64,000 nt of DNA from Apoda limacodes (lineage: Eukaryota > Arthropoda > Insecta > Lepidoptera > Limacodidae): positions 23,344,501 to 23,408,500 of the forward strand of contig OX291557.1 of assembly GCA_946406115.1 (NCBI GenBank), in the 5' to 3' direction. Of the stretch, positions 55,148-64,000 are shown one piece after another. Made by a program: the position numbers and the translations under genes. The notes under the pieces are model-generated. The model worked only from the letters and a program-made list of their open reading frames with translations, was not told the origin of the DNA and ran no database searches. The first letter of the stretch is position 1, and every line of letters begins with the position of its first letter.

Positions 55148-55710
55148 CAGTTTTTTTGTTATACCACTACGGTGGTAACAAGCCTACGGTCCGCTTGATG
55201 GTAAACGGTCACCGTAGCCTATGGACGCTTGCAACACCAGGGGCATCACCCACGCCCTTCTTTCTAGAAGAACCCAATACTGTAGTCCTTGGAGAAAACC
55301 TTGGCAGGGAGCTCATTCCACAACCCAACCGTTCGCGGGAGGAAGTTTCTCTGAAACCGCACTGTACGCGACCATTTCGGTTCTAAAGTGTGAGACTGAA
55401 TTCCCTGTCGATGGCGAGCGGTGCGATGGTAGAAAGTAGCCGTGGGCATCATTTCGAACAATTCCTCAGAACACAATCCATTGTACAAGCGGTAGAACAC
55501 ACACAGGGAGGCAAAGTCTCTCCTCAGACTTAAGGGCTCGATACCGTAAGTGAGTTTGGGATCGTCGACAATTCTCACAGCCCGTCGTTGAACCGAGTCA
55601 AAAGGGCCAAGCTGGTATCCGGGTGCACCCGCCCAGAGATGGCAGCAGTACTCCATATGGGGCCGGACTTGCGACTTGTAAAGCAGCAACCTATGCCCCG
55701 ACGTGAATCT
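55148..55710 (-). pseudogene. C-terminal RT fragment and 3' end of a CR1/Jockey-type LINE, minus strand
   Basis: The minus strand reads RFTSGHRLLLYKSQVRPHME, YCCHLWAGAPGYQLGPFDSV, QRRAVRIVDDPKLTYGIEPL, SVFYRLYNG-like CVFYRLYNGLCSEELFEMMP, HRTARHRQGIQSHTLEPKW and TVRFQRNFLPRTVGLWNELP to a TAG at about 55264, where the family normally continues. The 3' end carries GGTCACCGTAGCCTATGG and finishes TTATACCACTACGGTGG. 5'-truncated just after the RT core, so it has no catalytic site. Best representative of the family also seen at 9428, 14823, 16231, 33457 and 63310. Confidence 0.85.
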
Positions 55711-56027
55711 GTAATATAATCATATTGTATATACCGATATAGGTTTAAAGGATGAAGGTATGGACCAGAAATTAGTGCGTAGAAAAAAAAGAGATTTATA
55801 AAAAACTTAAACCCGGCCGGTTCCGGCTTCGCACGGGTGGACGTTTACTTTTTAAACTATTTGGGATAAACGTAATGTAAATGTATCTTGTTCGTGTATG
55901 TATGCAGGCCATAAGTTGTTTTTTTTTTCAAATTGCTATAAATAGTTATTTTTGTTATAAAATTTAATATTTTTATCCAGAAACCTATTTTGAATCCCCA
56001 AATTTATTTTATATTTTACATCAATAC
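55711..56027. other. AT-rich spacer with a repeat scrap
   Basis: GGCCGGTTCCGGCTTCGCAC, followed by GGGTGG, near 55815 is a repeat-edge phrase like the start of family B. Nothing else. Confidence 0.4.
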
Positions 56028-56416
56028 TAATATTGTAAATGTGAAAGTATCTCTGTCTGTTTGTCTGTCTATCTTTTACTTTTTCACGTTTTAACCGCAG
56101 CTTCGATTACGAGGAAATTTGGCATCGAGATAGTTTGAGTCCCGAGAAAGGACATATGATACTTGAAAACGTCAAGTGTGGGTCCGTTTTTTTTATAATT
56201 GAGGACTTGCCGTTCTAATCCTTAACGATAACGGAATTTATAGTGGATGGAACTGCGGGTAAATTTGACATGGAGTTAGTTTGAGTCCCGAGAAAGGACA
56301 GAGGCTACTTGAAACCGTCAAGTGTAAATAGGTTTTTTGAAATTGATGAGTTGCCGTTGAAATCCTACACCGATAACCGAATTTAGGGTAGGTGAAACCG
56401 CGGGCAAAAGCTAGTT
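56028..56416 (-). repeat. dispersed repeat family B, minus strand, internally doubled
   Basis: Begins with the inverse of the family end (ATTGTAAATGTGAAAGTATC), and contains AGTTTGAGTCCCGAGAAAGG twice (about 56136 and 56277) and CGTCAAGTGT twice. It ends CCGATAACCGAATTTAGGGT and AACCGCGGGCAAAAGCTAG. Same internal doubling as 38111, opposite orientation. Confidence 0.75.
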
Positions 56417-56779
56417 TAATATATAATGCTTTTGTTGTTTTATTTATTTTATTTTTAAGGGGCTTAATTTTTTTTTGGTTATGTTATTTTTTACATATCT
56501 TTATTTACATTTTTTTTATATTTTTATTTCAAGGCTTCACTTAATTTTATTGGTTTTTACTTTATATTTTCTAAGATTTATCTTACAGCTTCACTGTACA
56601 CGTTTAAAGTAGGTGGCAACAAAACATATTGATTTTCAGGAGATCCTACTCGAGAAAGGGCAACATATTCAGAGAAATGAGAATGCCCATGACAAAAGCA
56701 CTCTTTCCTTAGGTCGATCCAACCATCGAGAAAGCTTGTCTCTGGGATATAATTATTGTAAGGGCAAACGATATCTTTA
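56417..56779. other. unassigned T-rich spacer
   Basis: Nothing recognised. Confidence 0.4.
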
Positions 56780-57134
56780 CAGGAAACTGTTACCTTTTAA
56801 ACATTTTTTAGGCAAATCCGTCCATATCCTTGGGATCCGCGGAATAGGAGCGAGCTGTTCGGCCTCGGCACGATGATTACGATCATCACGCGGTGATGCT
56901 TGTTGCTACAATCATATTGCCTCGTAATTCCTTTATCAAATGTCTTGCATTTGCCATTACACCACAATTTATTACAGATCTGCGTAGGGAGCCGACCGCG
57001 CGCATGAGCCGCTCGGTTATCTATAGTCAAAACACGTTGTACACCGTCATCTACATACTCGTAAATAGGAGACACGTTCTTTAACGGTTCCTTTCTGGAC
57101 TTTCTTCTGTGTATGGTTCTAATGAAACCTAAAT
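56780..57134 (-). other. unrecognised minus-strand open frame with possible splice sites
   Basis: The minus frame is open from about 57130 to 56797: FIRTIHRRKSRKEPLKNVSP, then IYEYVDDGVQRVLTIDNRAA, GRLPTQICNKLWCNGKCKTF and DKGITRQYDCSNK. It is preceded by TTATATTTAG, an acceptor-like site, and followed by TTAAAAGGTAACAG, a donor-like site. A second frame at the end reads AEAEQLAPIPRIPRIWTDLP. The region is less AT-rich than its surroundings, with CG dinucleotides. It could be an exon of a host gene or an old insertion. No family is recognised and no further exon was found. Confidence 0.3.
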
Positions 57135-57392
57135 ATAAGTTTAACTTATCAGTATAAAATGTAATATTGAGTCTATAAAGGGCCGTTTCAACGCCGGCAT
57201 CGTTAGCTACGTGGGAGTCTCGTACAGGTATTAAAAACTCATTAAGTTCGAAGGTCTTGGTAAAAGGTTTTACATGTTAAACATATCACTTTTTCTTAAT
57301 CAATAGTCCTAGATGTGTTACAAATAATATCAGGAGAATATAGATATGTATATCTTAGAGTGCGATTAGTGTCAATAAAAATATACTACTAT

Positions 57393-57628
57393 TATAAATG
57401 CGAAAGTAAGCAGTTTGTCTGTGACTTCTTTACGCTTAAACCGCTGAACCGATTTAGATGCGATTTGGTATGGAGATAGTTTGAGTCCCCGGGAAGGTCA
57501 TAAGATAGTTAATATCCCGAAAATTAACGAAAAAGCAACTTCGTTAGTATAATTAAGGAGCAGACGTAAAAATACCACACCAATAACCAAATTTAAGGCG
57601 GCTAGAGCCACTGGCAAAAGCTCGTAAA
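57393..57628 (-). repeat. dispersed repeat family B, minus strand
   Basis: ACTATTATAAATGCGAAAGT, TTTACGCTTAAACCGCTGAA, GATAGTTTGAGTCCCCGGGA, an ACCAATAACCAAATTTAAGG block and CACTGGCAAAAGCTCG. Single-unit copy, more decayed than 56028. Confidence 0.7.
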
Positions 57629-57839
57629 TAAATAAAATCTGCCGTCTTAAGCTTATACAAGGTCAAATTATTTTGCCTAAAACATTACAATGAGCTAAGT
57701 CTTTAACAAATAAGACTGCCACTTACGTCTTGCTGAAGAGAAATTCTAAATGGCAATCGGTAGGTTTCAAATTATAGGAACTTCTCTAGCAAGTTAAATA
57801 TGTATGTAAGTATCTCTTAAAGATTTTCATTATCAGGAG

Positions 57840-57900
57840 GGAACCTCAGCTACTCAGGACAAAAAGTGAAATCGAAACCCCTAGGCCAGCATCACTACCT
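57840..57900 (-). mobile_element. head fragment of SINE family 1
   Basis: The minus strand reads ATGCTGGCCTAGGGGTTTCG then ATTTCACTT, matching the head of the family 1 copies (TGTGGCCTAGGGGTTTC at 54384). The body is missing. Confidence 0.45.
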
Positions 57901-59127
57901 ACTTTGTAATTAATGAAATGTATGAAACATTTAATTATTTCGATAAAAACTTTATTTATTAATAATTCATGGGCATTGTAGAACTAAATATGCATTTTTC
58001 GGTTATGGTAACTAGCGCTTTAAAGATATATTAGGTGTGACACAGTTTGTATAAAAAAATGATGTTTGGATTCACTTTAAGAAGTCACAAAAGTAGGTGT
58101 TGCTGGTTAGCAAACTTTACACTTAAGAGAAACTAATTTGTTTACTTAGGATCAGATTATCAACTAAGTGAACAAACTCGTATTACTTTACTTGAAATAA
58201 GGGTCAGTCGCAAAGGATTACTTACTCTTGAATTAAGTTTAAGTTAAGGAGGAGTCCTATGTTGAATTAATTATGATGCTTGATTACAAGTGCAAACTAA
58301 GTCTATTTTTGTTTTTGAAATAAATCAATTTAAAATATATTCAAGTTTGCATGCAGGGTTGCAAATTGAAAAATTATGACATAAATAAATTATAGTTGTT
58401 AAGATTGAGACAAAAAATAGACTTATAACAAACCAATGTTAAAGTTGAAGGCCAAAAACAGAAAAAACTTTAAATTAGGAGCGAAAAGCAAAAAAAAAAA
58501 TTGTTAAGAAACGTAAAAATATAAACGTTAGTTCACTAAAATATGCTCTAATATAATTTTACATATGTTCTTTGACAAACGATTTACCTTATCCGTGCTT
58601 TCTGTTTACACTCACCTAAATAAATCATTTTCGAAAGTTTTTTTAATTGAATAGCATTGTAGTGTTGTTTAAATACCCACATGGTATACATATCTACTTA
58701 CTAGAGTTTATTTGTTTGAGTTTTTTAATAAATATTTTATTGTATAAGTTTTTCTTTGTGTAAGTTTTTAAGGAAATATTCGTAGATTTTTTGTACAAAA
58801 TTATCAATTTACAAGAGCGATTCAGCTTATTAAAAGTAAAAGCTAAGTTAAGATTTTCACAAGTTTTAATAGAATACAGATTATTTTGCATTCATTTTTG
58901 TTTCGAACAATGCGTGAGAACTTTGTTAAAAAACAAAGTTTTAATGATTTTTAGAAATCATATTCATAACAAAAAGGAATGCCAAACTTTAAGATATTTC
59001 TGCCGAAAAATTAAAGATAAAGTTCATTTAAGGTACAGTATTTTTATGTTAAAATCTTAGCATTTGTAATGTACTTACAATGTTTACCTTATTTAATTGA
59101 TGTTATATTGGTCCTGATTAGACATAA
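57901..59127. other. unassigned AT-rich spacer
   Basis: Long A and T runs; overlapping frames on both strands at 58694-59060 are lysine-, asparagine- and isoleucine-rich and look like chance. Confidence 0.4.
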
Positions 59128-59190
59128 GCTGGAAGAAATCGCTAATTAGAGATAAGCTTGCCTGATTAACTCTGTTGCATAGCTGTGCAT
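59128..59190 (+). mobile_element. possible LINE 3'-end scrap
   Basis: GCTGGAAGAAATCGCTAATT followed by AGAGATAAGCTTGCCTG forms a small hairpin and resembles the TCGCT...AGCGATAAG block at the 3' end of some lepidopteran LINEs. AGGCAAGCTTATCC near 59270 is its inverse. Confidence 0.35.
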
Positions 59191-61907
59191 GTCTGCCTGT
59201 ATTACTTACAAAAAATTACAATTCAAATATTGTATGATATACAGGTAAAGTTATGAAAAGTCGGAAGCAGGCAAGCTTATCCTAAATAACTAAATACTTA
59301 TACAAAATAATATGAAATGCTGTGTGTAGGCAGGTATATAGATCATTACCAGTGTTCAACATTTTTATGTTTAGGGGTGATAAATATATGGATAGAAGAC
59401 CTGCTGTTGGGTGGTTCTGTATATTCATGAAGCGACAAGGGTTCTTTCAAAGGACTTCCTTGTTATAATTTTGTGTTTTCAGTATGTTTATTTGGTGTGT
59501 ATTTTATACAGTGTTCGTAAGTTAAAAAAATACAGTGTGTGTCAGCTCGGCGACTGACAGCGCAGTACCGAGAAATAAAATTGTTTTTCCTAATTTTTTT
59601 TGTTTGATTTGGGAAAGTGATTTTGTGGCATTAAACTGTTCAATGGTCGTATCGACTCCCAAGCAATTAATTTAGGATAGGTACTCTGTTTTGTCAAGTT
59701 TGTATTTTCTCTATTGGGTAAATTAAGAGCACATTACAAAGTAACTAGTTGCATGTACCAAGTTAAACGATACACAACAAATACTCTTCACGAGCATCAA
59801 AAGTAACAAATAACTGTTCATTTAATGTTTTCTTACAATATAATATAAGACCAAGCAGTTGACATCCAAAGCCGGTTTGGGATAAAGGCTGAGTGATTCT
59901 CATAAGTCGTGCAAATAATATAATAATAATAATATCCAGATAAACTTTTCTTTCGATGTGTTCGTTTTTAGATTTTTTTTGTTAACCTGCAAAAAAGAAA
60001 AAAACTATAAAGAATCACATTATTTCTGGTAAGTAAATTGGTATTTATTTTTCGTTTTATTCTTGCGACAGTTTGATGTGGTAAATAATAAAAATATTGT
60101 ATATTAATCACAGCTAGGCCCCCTTATAATTGACAAGTGCCAAATAAAGACACATTTTGCATTTCATAATAATAACAAAACTGTCAAAACTCAAATCAGA
60201 ATAAAACTAATCTGGCTTTGTCTTTTTTTTTTTCTGGAAAATTTATCTGGTAAGCTGCCATTGTCGTAAAATGTCTCTTGTAATGAAATTGCTTAAAGCT
60301 CCAAAGCTCAACCTTCTGTGTGATCGACGGCAGCAAAGCGTGCAGCTTAATTAGGTCATTTATTATGTATAGAGCACAGCATCCTGACTGTGGTATGCTT
60401 TGATAACGATTTCATAACGTTAATGTAGACTTAAGTATAACATTCTGAATTTGCTGCTTGATGTGCCCCGCGGTTTTACCTGAAAAATGTCTTTTACCTT
60501 AAGGCTGCACCCTATTCAAACGCGAAGTTATCTGTCTGTTTTAAAATCGATTACACTGTCCTATTGCAATTGTTAAATAATAAAAAATATAATAATAAAA
60601 AATTAATATACCTTTTATACCATATTTTTGTCAAAAAATTAATAAACTTTATTTGATATAAACATTCCAGCCGATTTCAACTTAAACCAATGTAGAAGCG
60701 CAAAGGACTCTATTTATGAACAATATTCCAGCCGATTTAGCTTAACGCCCATAAAACCAATGTATTATAAATAATGTAGTGTACTCAATTTTGTTTGTTT
60801 GTGATTAGACTATTGGACAGCTCAGTTTTGTTTTTTGTATGACTGCTAAAGTGCATTTATCTATGAGCCATAAAAAATATTACTTTCTCTTCACTGTATT
60901 ATATTTATCAGGTAAATATAGTTAGTTATATTTAAAATATTTTTTTATCTGTAAATATTTTTTTTTTCAAAAACATGCTACGATATGCGACCATATCTTG
61001 TACAAGCTTCTTTGGAAAAAAATCATACTTGCAGTACAGTTCAGTATCGGAGAGCGACCCGCAATGTTTCAAAGCGGTCAAATAAAAGAAATGAACTTTT
61101 TAAACCCGAACATTGATACCTAAAGATTTATTCAAATTTCGGACTGGCAATACAAAAAGAATGCGCCATTAAATTAATTTAAAATAGAAAAAAAAATCGA
61201 CATTTGAACGCGGTGAATTGGCGGCAAAATTACATGAACTTATTTAATTATTGTCAATACAGTTGTCTATATAATTACTTAGTTTTTTACACGCATGTTT
61301 GAGAAAAGCACATACTAGTATACAAGCCTTGGCCACAACTGAGCATAACCGGATTTTGTGATGCGTGTCTCACGCCTATGCCTCGTCCTGCAAACTCACG
61401 ATCGGCCGGTTATGCTGCGTTTGCGGACCGCGGCAGTAATGTACTGTATCTTTTATATCATGAGTCATAACATAAGATATATAATTAAAATTTATATTTT
61501 TGTCGCCAAAATAAACAACATAACCTCATATTATTATCACCAGTTGGATAGCAATTTTTTATAAAATTTACCGGCCTAGCCTCGTAGCTTTCGGTCACTA
61601 ATAGAATGTTGGGAGAAATCACTTTACAAATTCCTACCGGCATTTTGTCGTAAATAAATGAATATTTTTAAAAAAATACCCGGGTTTGAAAACGTTGATA
61701 TACCCGGGTCCGAAAACCCTAGTCATGACTGATGAAGTGTTGAAGCTTGCAAATAAAAAGCAAAATATTTTAAAGTTAATTGATTTTTATTTGTGTGTAT
61801 TGCATATTTTGAAGCAATAAGTGACGATTATTTTTACTATTAGTAATAAATAAAATAAATATTTTTAGTCTATAAATATAGTTTATATATAATATTGTAG
61901 GTAAAGT
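59191..61907. other. long AT-rich region without recognised genes
   Basis: A less AT-rich patch at about 59540-59570 and a donor-like CTGGTAAGTA at 60028 were noted, but no coding sequence joins them. Contains the short direct repeat at 60663. Confidence 0.4.
60663..60764 (+). repeat. imperfect 62-bp direct duplication
   Basis: ATTCCAGCCGATTT and AAACCAATGTA occur in the same order at 60664-60694 and 60726-60764; the second copy has 9 extra bases between the blocks. Confidence 0.7.
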
Positions 61908-62112
61908 AAGCAAAGCTTGTGATATGGATACCAGACAACGGATACATACATATTATTTTACTTAGTTTTTGTAAATACAAACATAAATAATATACATAGA
62001 AAACACGCAGTATTAAGACAAACACAAATAATGAATGTTTGTTTTGTGCGGGAATCGAAGGCACGCCCTTTGATTCAGCCGAAGGGATAACCAAGCCACG
62101 GAGACGACTAGG
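61908..62112 (-). mobile_element. tRNA-derived SINE, family 2, minus strand, nearly full length
   Basis: The minus strand starts CTAGTCGTCTCCGTGGCTTG, then GGTTATCCCTTCGGCTGAAT, AAGGGCGTGCCTTCGATTCC (B-box TTCGATTCC), ACAAACATTCATTATTTGTG, GTGTTTTCTATGTATATTAT, a TTTGTAAATACAAAAAC-type stretch, ATCCGTTGTCTGGTATCC and CACAAGCTTTGC. It has the same order as 31831 and 8736 and is the best copy of the family here. Confidence 0.85.
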
Positions 62113-63309
62113 TAGTAATAGGTACAGGTACAACTAAAAAATAAAAAAAAGTGAAGTAAACAAATCCATGTTAATTTATTTGTACAATTTCTTTTCTATG
62201 TCGTTTCTCTTGGAATAACAATGAAAGGCCCAGTATTTACATAAACAAACAACCTTCTGACATTTGCAATCTAGACCTACGTCAGTTTAAGCTTTGTCAG
62301 GATACGAACCAATCCGTTGCCCAAGCTGCTGTGTGATTTATCTGTCACGAAATCGCCGAAACGACTTAGCTAACTGTCTAGTGTTCCGAATAGGTATTCG
62401 TTTTAACTAAAAAAAATATTGGAGAGATCTGAGCGAACGGAATTGTTGTATCAGCTGCTGTTTTTCATTTCACCACAACAGTCATAGACTAGTGCGCTGG
62501 CCCTGCATCAAAAAGCAAGGTACTTGACAAGAATTGGTCCCTGCTTGGCTTAAAGAGAACGATCATAATGACAACACTTGGCCAAGACTGACTGTTTAAC
62601 GTGCTCTAACCTACTTGAGGTACGAAGGAGCTCAGAAAAATATGCCACTAAGCGGTCACCCATCCAGTCGACGTTGCCTAATTTCGCATATCTATAGTTT
62701 ACGATACAAGAATATTGCTAAGCCATGAAATAGTACCGAAAGTAAAACACTCACGCTGTATAGGAAGTCTAATTATAAGGCGCTCAATAAATAAAGTCAC
62801 TAAACGATTGACCCGTCCGAGATGAGACAGCGCCGCAGTTTGCTTAACTGCACAACTAGGGTGCTCAATTTTGTTAGCAAATGAAATACAAATACTGAGA
62901 TAGCACAGCTGTTTACTTTTGGGAATGCAAGTTATCTTTGAAATGTAAACTTGATTTCGTCAATAAATTAACTGCTATTGTCACAAGGTGTTATTAATTA
63001 ACCTTACCTACCTTATAAGTGTCCACAAGCAATGATTTGTCACATGTTATCATATTCCTACCTATCTTTCCTGTCGTGTCAGTCACGTGACTCTTTCTCT
63101 CGGAAGAGGCTACCGCTTTTATAAAATGTCCGTGTCAAAGGGTAATGCTTTCACACTTATCAGGGTAATGTTAGGTTAGATCGTAAAATAAATTTTAATG
63201 GTTCTCTCCAGTGTGATGGTAGGATGTTGTAAAAGTGAACGTGCAATGCAATGTTTATAATATTAAAAAAACGAATAAGTGCGAGTCTGACTCATGAAAT
63301 TTTGTAGAT
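62113..63309. other. unassigned spacer
   Basis: Nothing recognised except a scrap of family A (AAGTGCGAGTCTGACTCA) at 63277-63294. Confidence 0.45.
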
Positions 63310-64000
63310 ATAAAAAGGTGGCAAACAAGCTTACGCCGGATGTAAAGCGGTCACCGAAAGCTATGGACACTTGCAACACCCAGCACAGTGATGCCACTCA
63401 CGCGTTGCCAAACCTTTAAAAATTGAATAACTTCTTTCTTGAAGAACCCCGATGCCGATCTTATAGTTTTATTAATAATATTAAAATAAATTTATGTAAG
63501 TAAACAGCTTCATTTATTCCGCACTTTTTCTCCATAACGAAGGATGTTCGCATGGCTCGTGTAATAAGCGTCTCTAGTACTGTCATCTGCATAACAATGT
63601 ATGTTGTTGATGGAAAACATATCATTGATAGCGTAAACGGCGTAGGAGATAGCATAAAGCCTTGCGGGACACCAGTATTTGTCCATGCGTATGCCAGACA
63701 ATAAGGCACAAACCCTCAGGTAGTCCGTAAGACGGCAACTTCGATGTACGACCCCGTTGCCAGATATGATTAAACGCCTTCTCTTTTGCCAGGATACATG
63801 CCAACGTCTCCCCCTAACTTTCTTTGGCTAGTGCCCATTGGTGTGCGAGATACACTAGGTCACTGGTCGAGCGACCGTTGCGAAAGCCATATTGACGGTC
63901 TCTGACCAGATCTTCTTTTTTTTCTAAGTACTCGTATATTAGAAGCTGTGTGTTGATCACACGCTTCATTACCTTGGAGAGGAGAGAGGTAATAGAGGTT
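63310..64000 (-). pseudogene. internally deleted CR1/Jockey-type LINE, runs off the window
   Basis: From the right edge on the minus strand: SITSLLSKVMKRVINTQLL (63950-64000), RQYGFRNGRSTSDLVYLAHQ, SKLPSYGLPEGLC, MPVNTGVPQGF-like motif B (as TNTGVPQGFMLSPTPF in one frame), and motif C as CYADDSTRDAYYTSHANI (63530-63610), each in shifting frames. Directly after EKVRNK a tail begins that belongs much further on: CTTCTTTCTTGAAGAACCCC, ACTTGCAACACCCAG and GGTGGCAAACAAGCTTACG (63310-63460). So the thumb and most of the C-terminal domain are deleted. The 5' part lies outside the window. Confidence 0.8.

Overview
The window is AT-rich animal nuclear DNA and almost certainly from a moth or butterfly (Lepidoptera). 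The evidence is its repeat content: two tRNA-headed SINE families whose bodies have the usual lepidopteran form, several lepidopteran-type non-LTR retrotransposons, and many copies of short dispersed repeats known from moth and butterfly genomes. There is no bacterial-style gene packing, no rRNA, no CRISPR array and no convincing intact host gene. I read it as an intergenic or intronic stretch built from layers of mobile elements. Family names rest on recognised motifs, not on a database search.

Layout. 0-5 kb: a 0.3 kb direct repeat pair enclosing a SINE, a dispersed repeat and a possible lone LTR. 6-12 kb: palindromic repeats, LINE and SINE scraps, and a broken gene of a repeat-associated PIN-like family with a head-to-head inverted piece. 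13.0-13.6 kb: 16 exact-length copies of a 37-bp satellite with higher-order order. 16.4-18.0 kb: a 1.56 kb element with terminal inverted repeats, flanked by TAA and holding two unassigned open frames. 20.0-24.1 kb: two fold-back elements flanked by TTAA. 30.8-31.1 kb: a three-unit repeat built around a GACAGCTGTC-type palindrome. 35-37.4 kb: a full SINE, a long inverted repeat and a 5'-truncated LINE broken by a 142-bp MITE. 39.6-40.1 kb: a third TTAA-flanked fold-back element, with an apparent empty copy of its target 80 bp away. 43-48 kb: dispersed repeats, a perfect hairpin, a decayed reverse-transcriptase family with a Cys/His motif, and remnants of CR1-like and RTE-like LINEs.

50.4-54.3 kb holds the most complete element, a CR1/Jockey-superfamily LINE on the minus strand: ORF1 with an internal 69-bp repeat, an endonuclease, then a reverse transcriptase. 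It is broken by at least two stops and two frameshifts. From 54.4 kb a SINE, a 31-bp minisatellite of 12 units and another LINE tail follow. The right edge (63.3-64.0 kb) is an internally deleted LINE whose reverse transcriptase runs off the window.

None of these genes forms a host pathway. The non-autonomous parts (SINEs, MITEs, fold-back elements) would depend on enzymes made elsewhere. The most useful signals are the three TTAA fold-back elements, the TAA-flanked element with its unexplained frames, the two satellites and the split inverted pseudogene.
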